This document shows, one piece after another, positions 58,028 to 64,000 of a DNA stretch of 64,000 nucleotides. The notes beneath the pieces were generated by a model that was not told where the DNA came from, did no database searches, and worked only from the letters and a program-made list of their open reading frames with translations. Source of the DNA: Microvirga vignae (GTDB taxonomy: Bacteria; Pseudomonadota; Alphaproteobacteria; Rhizobiales; Beijerinckiaceae); contig NZ_LCYG01000014.1 in the NCBI RefSeq assembly GCF_001017175.1, positions 98,076 through 162,075 of the forward strand, read 5' to 3'. The position numbers and the translations under genes are program-made. Positions within the stretch are counted from its first letter, which is position 1; each line of letters begins with the position of its first letter.

Positions 58028-59017
58028 ATGACGGCTATGTCACGGCGAAAGACCGGCACATCCACCAGCAGCCCGGCCCGCGAGACCAAGATGACTTCCT
58101 CCCCGCTGAATGGAACCGCCTCTCCCGTGAAGCCTTCGCTGATCCCTGCCTTGAAGGGATTTGGCAAGAAGATGGGACGGACAGTGCGCGATTACGGCGG
58201 CCTCGATCCCGTTCTCGGACGTATCGGCTCCCTGGAAGTGCGCCTTGCAACGACAGCTCCGGAAATCCGGCGAGCACAGAAGCTGCGCTTCAAAGTCTTC
58301 TACGAGGAAATGTCTGCCATACCGCAGGGGGCCGCCGTACTCTCGCGCCGCGATGTCGACGAGTACGATTGGATCTGCGATCATCTTCTTGTTCTCGACC
58401 ATGCTGCAAAGGCCGGGCCTCTGCGTAGCGCGAAGCCGAAGGTGGTGGGCACCTATCGCCTGCTGCGCCAGGATATCGCGGAGCGCAACCAGGGTTTCTA
58501 CACCCGTGGCGAATACGACATCGCACCTCTGCTGAAGGCACATTCCTCCTTGCGCTTCCTCGAACTCGGCCGCTCCTGCGTGCTCGAACCCTATCGCAAC
58601 AAGCGCACGGTCGAGCTGCTGTGGCACGGCATCTGGACTTACGTTCTGCATTACAAGATCGACGTGATGATCGGGTGCGCGAGCCTTGAGGGCACGAATC
58701 CGGAAGATCTCGCGCTACCTCTGAGCTTCCTGCATCATTACGCCGCCGCCCCCGCCGAATGGCAGGTCGGCGCGCTGCCGGAGCGCTTCACACGCATGGA
58801 TATTCTGCCGAAGGAAACCGTTGACCCGAAGGCCGCGCTGCATGCACTGCCGCCGCTGATCAAGGGCTATCTGCGTCTTGGGGCAACATTCGGTACGGGC
58901 GCGGTGATCGACAAGCAGTTCGGCACGACAGATGTTCTCGTCGTCCTGCCCGTCTCCGCCATCAATCCACGCTACATCGACCATTTCGGCCCGACGGCGA
59001 ACCGTCATGCCGCGTGA
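58028..59017 (+). CDS. olsB: OlsB-like ornithine-acyl-ACP acyltransferase (GNAT fold)
   Basis: Likely transfers a 3-hydroxyacyl group from ACP to ornithine, first step of phosphate-free ornithine lipids. Family text includes RRAQKLRFKVFYEEM, the acidic CDHLLVLDH, VGTYRLLRQDIA, FLELGRSCVLEPYRNKRTV and MIGCASLEGT. The 329 residues exceed known OlsB (~300) by a basic N-terminal extension. A TATATT sequence (58002-58007) lies just upstream. The second enzyme, OlsA, is absent here. Other GNAT acyl transferases with similar sequence exist, so function is probable and not certain. Confidence 0.8.
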   Translation: MTAMSRRKTGTSTSSPARETKMTSSPLNGTASPVKPSLIPALKGFGKKMGRTVRDYGGLDPVLGRIGSLEVRLATTAPEIRRAQKLRFKVFYEEMSAIPQGAAVLSRRDVDEYDWICDHLLVLDHAAKAGPLRSAKPKVVGTYRLLRQDIAERNQGFYTRGEYDIAPLLKAHSSLRFLELGRSCVLEPYRNKRTVELLWHGIWTYVLHYKIDVMIGCASLEGTNPEDLALPLSFLHHYAAAPAEWQVGALPERFTRMDILPKETVDPKAALHALPPLIKGYLRLGATFGTGAVIDKQFGTTDVLVVLPVSAINPRYIDHFGPTANRHAA

Positions 59018-60159
59018 GTCTCTTCCTTCACCGAGAGTACGCGCTTCCATTCCCCGCGTACATCGGCATCACTCTCATGCTTGAAGCGCTCTGAACCGAG
59101 AGACACGATAGCCTCGTGCGGAAGCAATCGGCCAATGGCCCAAACCGCCATGGCGCGCACAAGCGGCGATGGATCGTCGAGAAGCCGTATGGCTTCATCC
59201 GCCAGAGCAGCCTCGCCGGAATTGCCGATGGCGATCAGCACATTGCGGATGAAGCGATCACGTCCCGTGCGCTTGATCGGGGTCCCTGAAAAGCGCATGC
59301 GGAAGCTCGGATCATCGAGACGTGCAAGCTCGGAAAGCGGGAGAGCCGCGAGATCGTCGCGCTGCATCAGCTTCACCTCGCGGCTTGCTTGCGCGAACTT
59401 GTTCCAGGGGCAGACGGCAAGGCAATCGTCGCAGCCGAAGATCCGGTTTCCGATGCCGGAGCGCAGTTCCTCCGGAATGTGGCCCCTATGCTCGATGGTC
59501 AGATATGAAATGCAGCGTCGCGCATCGAGCTGGAACGGTGCGGGAAACGCATTGGTCGGGCAGATGTCGAGGCAGCGGCGGCACGAGCCGCAGTGGTTGC
59601 GCTCCGGTTCGTCGACAGGCAGTTCCGCCGTGGTGAAGATAGCGCCTAAGAAAAGCCAGTTGCCGAACTCACGTGAGACGATGACCGTATGCTTGCCCTG
59701 GAAGCCGAGGCCTGCTGCTTCCGCCAGAGGCTTCTCCATCACGGGCGCCGTATCGACGAATACCTTCACATCGGATGAAGCCTTGGCGGCGAGAAAGCCT
59801 GCGACTTCCTTCAGCTTGCCTTTGATCACATCGTGATAGTCACGATTGCGGGCATAGATCGAGATCGAGCCGCAATCCTTATGCGAAAGCGCGGCCAGCG
59901 GATCGCTCGTGGGACCATAGTTGACGCCGAGCAGAATGATGCTGCGCACCTCGGGCCAGAGCGTGCGCGGATCGGCGCGGCGCTCGGCCGTGTCCACCAT
60001 CCAGTCCATGGAACCGTGATGTCCTGCCTCCAGCCACGCTTTCAAGCGCTCCGGCGCGAATGGAATGGAATCCGGCGCCGCGATGCGGATCATGTCGAAG
60101 CCGATCTGCTTGGCGCGCTCCACGAAAGCGCGCTTCAGAGCCTCACCGTTAGTTTTCAC
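59005..60159 (-). CDS. queG: Epoxyqueuosine reductase
   Basis: Cobalamin- and Fe-S-dependent enzyme that finishes queuosine in tRNA. Two [4Fe-4S] clusters are shown by CGSCRRCLDICPTNAF and CDDCLAVCPWN plus a further cysteine in DARRCISY. The N-terminal B12-binding part has GHHGSMDWM and SIILLGVNYG, and a C-terminal HEAT-repeat-like segment (~300-384) ends the protein. No ATG lies at the right place; GTG 60159 is the best start (384 residues), without a strong ribosome-binding site. It overlaps the olsB 3' end by 13 bases, convergent. Confidence 0.93.
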   Translation of the reverse strand: MKTNGEALKRAFVERAKQIGFDMIRIAAPDSIPFAPERLKAWLEAGHHGSMDWMVDTAERRADPRTLWPEVRSIILLGVNYGPTSDPLAALSHKDCGSISIYARNRDYHDVIKGKLKEVAGFLAAKASSDVKVFVDTAPVMEKPLAEAAGLGFQGKHTVIVSREFGNWLFLGAIFTTAELPVDEPERNHCGSCRRCLDICPTNAFPAPFQLDARRCISYLTIEHRGHIPEELRSGIGNRIFGCDDCLAVCPWNKFAQASREVKLMQRDDLAALPLSELARLDDPSFRMRFSGTPIKRTGRDRFIRNVLIAIGNSGEAALADEAIRLLDDPSPLVRAMAVWAIGRLLPHEAIVSLGSERFKHESDADVRGEWKRVLSVKEETHAA

Positions 60160-60212
60160 GCTTGCCGCATGATCCGGGCGAACAAGGGGTTCCCCTTTGT
60201 TCTGATCGTGCT

Positions 60213-60905
60213 CTAGAAATCCAGATTGTCGTAATGGTCCGCCGGCGCCATGCCCGGCACCCGGTCTGCCAGGAGCGCGCGAAACGACGGCCGGGATTTC
60301 ACCCGGGCGTACCAATGCTTCGCCGTTTCGTCCTCTTCCCATGGCACGTCGCCGAGATAATCCACTACCGAGAGATGGGCAGCCGCCGCCAGATCCGCAT
60401 AGGTCATCTGGTCGCCGGCCAGCCAATTCCGCTTGGAAATCAGAAAACCGATATATTTCAAGTGATATCGCACATTGGCCCGCGCAGCGCGAATCGCGCT
60501 CATGTCGGGCGGACCGCCGCCCAGTTCGATGGGCATGAACCGCTTGTAGATCTTTTCTGTGGCCAGGTAGTCCGAAACCTCTTCGTGGAACTTGCCCAGG
60601 AACCAATCGAGCAGGCGTCGGACCTCGACCCGCTGCGCCAGACCCTGCGGCAAAAGCCTGCGGTCCTTCAGGGCATCTCCCTTCACATCGTCCAGGTAAT
60701 CCGCAATTCCCCGCGCCCCTGGAACGGCCAAGCCGTTATCATCCACCAGCAACGGGAGAGTTCCGGCCGGGTTGACCTCCAGGAGGGGGATGCGCCGATC
60801 CCACGGCTTCTCCTCGACGAGATCCGGCTCAAGATTCGTCTCCGCCAGGATCAGGCGCGCGAACCGCGAATGCGGGCAAAAGGGATAGGAATGCAGGGTG
60901 GCCAT
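60213..60905 (-). CDS. Glutathione S-transferase family protein
   Basis: Thioredoxin-fold N-terminal domain (residues ~1-80) with SYPFCPHSRFARLIL at the active site and the cis-proline and glutathione-binding NPAGTLPLLVDD, and an all-helical C-terminal domain with LAGDQMTYADLAAAAHLSV. The N-terminal CPHS could act as a redox Cys (as in beta- or omega-like classes). Length 230 residues. It precedes queG on the same strand by 53 bp. Substrate unknown. Confidence 0.9.
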   Translation of the reverse strand: MATLHSYPFCPHSRFARLILAETNLEPDLVEEKPWDRRIPLLEVNPAGTLPLLVDDNGLAVPGARGIADYLDDVKGDALKDRRLLPQGLAQRVEVRRLLDWFLGKFHEEVSDYLATEKIYKRFMPIELGGGPPDMSAIRAARANVRYHLKYIGFLISKRNWLAGDQMTYADLAAAAHLSVVDYLGDVPWEEDETAKHWYARVKSRPSFRALLADRVPGMAPADHYDNLDF

Positions 60906-61084
60906 GAAAAAGTGTCAGACGCGAAACAAGCGGCGAGAATAAGGCCTTGCCTCGTTAACGGGCGGTAAGGAATTTTGGTGAATCTCATGCCCCGGACGCA
61001 TACAGACGGCCTTGCGGTTGCAATGCTTTCTTGACACGTGCGGGAGCGCCCCTGCATCTGGCGCCGGCTTAAGGATTTTCAACG

Positions 61085-61882
61085 ATGGCAAACATCATCG
61101 AGGCGCTCTTTCTCGGCCTCATCGAAGGGCTGACCGAGTTCCTGCCGGTCTCCTCCACCGGCCACCTCCTGCTCGTGGGGCATTTCTTAGGATTCGAATC
61201 CACGGGCAAGACCTTCGAGGTCCTGATCCAGCTGGGCGCGATTCTTGCAATCCTCTCCGTCTATTTCAACAAGCTCTGGACCATCGCCAAGGCCCTGCCG
61301 TACGATCCGGATGCCAGACGCTTCGTCATCGGCGTCGTAGTGGCCTTCCTGCCTGCGGCCCTCATCGGCGCTGTGCTGCACGGCTTCATCAAGGAAGTGC
61401 TCTTCAACCCCTGGATCGTGTGCATGACCCTGATCGCGGGCGGCTTCGTGCTGCTCCTGGTCGATCGGATGCCGTTTGAGGCCACCCAGGACGATGCGAC
61501 CCGCTTCCCCCTTTCCATGTACCTGAAGATCGGTTTGCTCCAGTGCTTGGCGATGATCCCCGGCGTATCGCGTTCGGGCGCCACCATCGTGGGCGCCATG
61601 CTGATGGGCGCCTCGAAGCGGGCGGCGGCGGAGTTCTCCTTTTTCCTCGCCCTGCCCACCATGGCGGGCGCTTTCACCTACGATCTCCTGAAGAACTACA
61701 AGATCCTGTCGGCAGATGACGCCGTCATCATCGTGGCCGGATTCATCGCGGCCTTTATCGCCGCCGTGGTGGTGGTGAGAACGCTGCTCGCCTACGTTTC
61801 CCGCCACGGATTTACGCCCTTTGCCTATTGGCGGATCATCGTCGGCGCAGTAGGCCTCGCCGGCCTCATCGCCTTCGGGTGA
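61085..61882 (+). CDS. uppP: Undecaprenyl-diphosphatase
   Basis: Recycles the lipid carrier undecaprenyl diphosphate for cell wall synthesis. Eight expected membrane helices, with the two signature loops [19 protein letters not shown] (~15-33) and [12 protein letters not shown] (~160-171), which carry the catalytic glutamate, histidine and arginine. Length 265 residues. A TTGACA (61031-61036) lies ~50 bp upstream but the -10 is weak. The following small Cys-rich gene is 4 bp away. Confidence 0.95.
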   Translation: MANIIEALFLGLIEGLTEFLPVSSTGHLLLVGHFLGFESTGKTFEVLIQLGAILAILSVYFNKLWTIAKALPYDPDARRFVIGVVVAFLPAALIGAVLHGFIKEVLFNPWIVCMTLIAGGFVLLLVDRMPFEATQDDATRFPLSMYLKIGLLQCLAMIPGVSRSGATIVGAMLMGASKRAAAEFSFFLALPTMAGAFTYDLLKNYKILSADDAVIIVAGFIAAFIAAVVVVRTLLAYVSRHGFTPFAYWRIIVGAVGLAGLIAFG

Positions 61883-61885
61883 GCC

Positions 61886-62131
61886 ATGCTGGAGCGTACC
61901 GAATGTTTTGCGGTTGTGCTGGCGGTTGTCGTGGCTCTCGTGACCGTGGCTTTCGCCGTCGTCGCGGGAGCCTCCGTGCCTCTTCAGGCGGGAGGACAAA
62001 CGATACAGGAGCCCACCTGCCCCGAATGGACCGACGGCTGCATCGTGTGTGCCCGCACCCCGCAAGGGTTGGCCTGCTCGACGCCCGGCATCGCCTGCGT
62101 GCGCCAAACGCCGCGCTGCCTCAAGCCCTGA
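61886..62131 (+). CDS. Hypothetical small exported Cys-rich protein
   Basis: An 81-residue product with a strong N-terminal hydrophobic segment (FAVVLAVVVALVTVAFAVVAG), then a short periplasmic tail with six cysteines (CPEWTDGCIVCARTPQGLAC, then further C). It looks like a signal-anchored or cleaved exported peptide with disulphides. I do not recognise a family. Its close spacing (4 bp) to uppP suggests co-translation. Confidence 0.55.
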   Translation: MLERTECFAVVLAVVVALVTVAFAVVAGASVPLQAGGQTIQEPTCPEWTDGCIVCARTPQGLACSTPGIACVRQTPRCLKP

Positions 62132-62134
62132 AGC

Positions 62135-62878
62135 CTACGGGATCGTCTTGTCCGGATAGCGGCAGAGGTCGTTGACCGGGCAGCGCCAGCATTCGGGCCT
62201 GCGCGCCTTGCAGATGTAGCGTCCATGCAGGATCAGCCAGTGATGGGCGTGGAGCAGATATTCCTTGGGGATCAGCTTCTCCAGCGCGACCTGCGTCTCG
62301 AGTGGCGTCTTGGTGACCACGAGCGGCAGGCGGTTGGCGACACGGAAGATATGCGTGTCGACGGCAATGCGCGGATCGCCATAGGCGATATTGACCACCA
62401 CGCTCGCGGTCTTGCGGCCCACGCCCGGCAGGGTCTCCAGGATCTCGACGGAATTCGGTACCTCGCCGCCGAATTCCTCGACGAGGCGCTTCGACATCGC
62501 AATGACGTTCTTCGCCTTCGTGTTGAAGAAGTTCAGCGTCCTGATGTGCTGACGAAGCCCCTCCTCGCCGAGGGTCAGCATCTTCTGCGGCGCGTCGGCA
62601 ACGCGAAACAGCTCTTTCGTCGCCTTGTTGACGCCGACATCCGTCGCCTGAGCCGAAAGCGCCACGGCAACGAGCAGTGTATAGGGATTGGTATAATCGA
62701 GCTCGCCCTTCGGCTCCGGGTTCGCCTCCTTGAGGCGCCGGAAGATCTCGATCATGGTGGCCCTGTCGACAGGCTTAGGGCTCCGCAGGCGGACAGCTTT
62801 GGCTACGGCCTTGGCTGGAACGGCAGGGCTTGATTTCGACTTCGTTGTGCGGCGGGGTGACGGCTTCAGATCGGACAT
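62135..62878 (-). CDS. nth: Endonuclease III
   Basis: DNA glycosylase/AP lyase that removes oxidised pyrimidines. Helix-hairpin-helix LPGVGRKTASVVV with the catalytic lysine, the catalytic aspartate in AVDTHIFRVANRL, and the [4Fe-4S] pattern C-x6-C-x2-C-x5-C (CKARRPECWRCPVNDLC) are complete. I start at ATG 62878 (247 residues); an earlier start is possible. The N-terminal ~35 residues are Lys/Pro/Ala-rich. Convergent with the small gene after uppP. Confidence 0.96.
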   Translation of the reverse strand: MSDLKPSPRRTTKSKSSPAVPAKAVAKAVRLRSPKPVDRATMIEIFRRLKEANPEPKGELDYTNPYTLLVAVALSAQATDVGVNKATKELFRVADAPQKMLTLGEEGLRQHIRTLNFFNTKAKNVIAMSKRLVEEFGGEVPNSVEILETLPGVGRKTASVVVNIAYGDPRIAVDTHIFRVANRLPLVVTKTPLETQVALEKLIPKEYLLHAHHWLILHGRYICKARRPECWRCPVNDLCRYPDKTIP

Positions 62879-62898
62879 TCCCGCGTTATATCTGGACC

Positions 62899-63411
62899 AT
62901 GGCAGGCAGCAAGGCGACATTTGATGACGAAGCCGACCGGTTCGAGAAGCCGGTGTTCTCGGCCGTCATTCGCCCGCACCGGTCCTTGAGCCCTCAAGGG
63001 TTCAAGACCATGATGGTGCTGGTGTGCCTGACCTCCGTCATCGCCGGCCTGCCCTTCGTGATCATGGGCTTCTGGCCCGTCGCGGGCTTCTTCGGCCTCG
63101 ATTTCCTGGGCCTCTACATCGCATTCCGCCTCAGCTACCGCCAAGCCCAGGCCTTCGAGCTTCTGGAACTCACCCCGATCCGCCTGCTCCTCCGCAAAGT
63201 CAGCGAGCGGGGCGAGACGCACGAATGGCAATTCAATCCGCTCTGGACCCGCCTCGACCGGGAGGTGGATGAAGAATTCGGCCTCCAGATGCTGGCGCTC
63301 ACATCCCGCAACGAGCACGTGGTGATCGCCCGCGACCTCTCTCCGGAGGAGCGGGAGACCTTGGCCGACGCCTTCGGTCGTGCGCTGTCGAACGTGAAGC
63401 GGGGTTATTGA
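62899..63411 (+). CDS. DUF2244 membrane protein
   Basis: Alphaproteobacterial membrane protein of unknown function. FSAVIRPHRSLSPQGF is the family opening, followed by two membrane helices (MMVLVCLTSVIAGLPFVIMG and VAGFFGLDFLGLYIAFRL), then a soluble C-terminal part with RQAQAFELLELTPIRL and EWQFNPLWTRL. ATG 62899 (170 residues) is chosen over an upstream in-frame ATG that lacks similarity. Divergent from nth, with ~20 bp between the starts. Confidence 0.9.
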   Translation: MAGSKATFDDEADRFEKPVFSAVIRPHRSLSPQGFKTMMVLVCLTSVIAGLPFVIMGFWPVAGFFGLDFLGLYIAFRLSYRQAQAFELLELTPIRLLLRKVSERGETHEWQFNPLWTRLDREVDEEFGLQMLALTSRNEHVVIARDLSPEERETLADAFGRALSNVKRGY

Positions 63412-63480
63412 GGCTTCGACCTCAGGAGCATTGAATCCTATAACGATGTAGCAGTAATCATCGGGCGAAAGGAGTTCCCG

Positions 63481-63834
63481 ATGAAGCGTCTGCTCTCGAT
63501 CTTGGTTCTCGGCATAGCTGCCGGCTTGTCAGGCTGTGTAACGGCTTCTGATCCACGCGCGAACTTGAAGGCGCTTTTTCATGATCAGGTTAAAGCTTGC
63601 TACAAGCTGCCCGCAGAAGGCGTTGGGCCAGAATCCGTAGTTGTGGATGTGCATTTGAAGCCGGATGGAACTTTGGAAAGGCCCCCTGAGATCAAACAAG
63701 GTTCTGTGAACTCTCCTGTGGCCCAAGCAGCGTTGCGTGCCGTGAAGGAATGCACTCCCTTCCGAGTTCCTGCTGAGATCGCCCCTCGTTACGAGGAATG
63801 GAGAGTGATGCACATCACGTTCCGCACCGACTAA
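63481..63834 (+). CDS. Lipoprotein with TonB/TolA C-terminal-like domain
   Basis: A 117-residue lipoprotein: signal LLSILVLGIAAGLSGC with lipobox LSGC (Cys at 19). The mature part (VVVDVHLKPDGTLERPPEI, then AQAALRAVKECTPFRVP) matches the pattern of TonB/TolA C-terminal modules, where VxxxLxxDGxLxxxP and AAxxAVxxCxPF recur. AAAGGAG precedes the ATG. It is probably in the periplasm, anchored to a membrane; its partner is unknown. Confidence 0.75.
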   Translation: MKRLLSILVLGIAAGLSGCVTASDPRANLKALFHDQVKACYKLPAEGVGPESVVVDVHLKPDGTLERPPEIKQGSVNSPVAQAALRAVKECTPFRVPAEIAPRYEEWRVMHITFRTD

Positions 63835-63835
63835 G

Positions 63836-63934
63836 GCGGATGTCGTCGGCCCTGCCCTGCTCGCCACGCATGAGGCCGAATTGAACGAGATTGTCAAAGA
63901 GCAGCGGGCAAGCGTTATCGGCCTCGGGGCTTGA
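63836..63934 (+). other. Unassigned end region with a short peptide-like frame
   Basis: The last ~165 bases hold no confident gene. One frame reads ADVVGPALLATHEAELNEIV and on to ...SVIGLGA before a stop at 63932-63934, with an amino-acid mix that looks coding, but it has no start of its own and overlaps the preceding stop region. It may be a fragment of a lost gene. Confidence 0.2.
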
Positions 63935-64000
63935 GGGCCTGCGAGGGGAGCATCCGGCGAGGGAGGCGCGGGACGCATTCGGCTTCGCAGGCCCCGGCGG

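Noticed and set aside
61031..61059. sigma-70 promoter of uppP
   Set aside because: The -35 TTGACA is exact but the hexamer 17 bp later (GCATCT) is not a credible -10.

Overview
The window is chromosomal DNA of high GC content from an alphaproteobacterium, most likely of the order Hyphomicrobiales (Rhizobiales). A genus near Microvirga or Methylobacterium is possible, but I cannot fix it without a search. Supporting signs are the lineage-typical families (DUF1150 beside Hsp20, the TIGR02300/FYDLN acidic protein, DUF2244, DUF1194, an OlsB-like acyltransferase, a CP4-like EPSP synthase), an EcfG-type promoter, and REP-like GC-rich palindromes between genes. Gene density is high. I see no phage, insertion sequence, CRISPR array or integrated element.

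Layout. 1-4.9 kb (+): the 3' part of upp, a dgoK-type sugar kinase, an M17 aminopeptidase, a frameshifted MarR-family gene, an NlpC/P60 hydrolase and a TauE-type exporter. 4.9-14.2 kb (-): one long tightly overlapped operon for nucleoside uptake (BmpA-type binding protein, double-NBD ATPase, two permeases) and breakdown (cdd, purine nucleoside phosphorylase, deoC, deoA), with a VOC protein and a hydroxyacid dehydrogenase inside it. 14.4-20.4 kb: moeB-like gene, a REP-like cluster, then the translation operon infC-rpmI-rplT-pheS-pheT (-) with structured spacers and an AUU start on infC. 20.5-25.8 kb: glycosyltransferase, hydrolase, DUF1150-hsp20 with a structured 5' leader, methyltransferase, argH. 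26-32.3 kb (+): a complete peptide ABC importer ending in an M19 dipeptidase. 32.4-36.5 kb (-): a complete polyamine-type ABC importer.

36.6-46.7 kb: a broken proline iminopeptidase gene, 3-hydroxybutyrate dehydrogenase, pxpBC (5-oxoprolinase subunits), malate synthase G, tRNA-Ala(GGC), the FYDLN protein, aroA-cmk, a vWA protein and methylglyoxal synthase. 46.7-64 kb: HrpB helicase, HAD phosphatase, a possible LysR remnant, the two-domain malic enzyme, mutS, a single-domain response regulator behind an EcfG-like promoter, a ComM-type AAA ATPase, OlsB-like acyltransferase, queG, a GST, uppP, a small Cys-rich exported protein, nth, DUF2244 and a lipoprotein.

Themes. Much of the window serves scavenging: nucleosides, peptides, polyamines, oxoproline, two-carbon acids and ketone bodies. 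The rest is core housekeeping. Two genes (MarR family, proline iminopeptidase) are visibly decayed and a third remnant is likely. I did not find a clearly new multi-gene system. The least explained signals are regulatory: the hsp20 5' leader, the infC-rpmI spacer hairpins, the paired palindromes between argH and the peptide importer, and the EcfG-like promoter in front of an uncharacterised small gene and response regulator.
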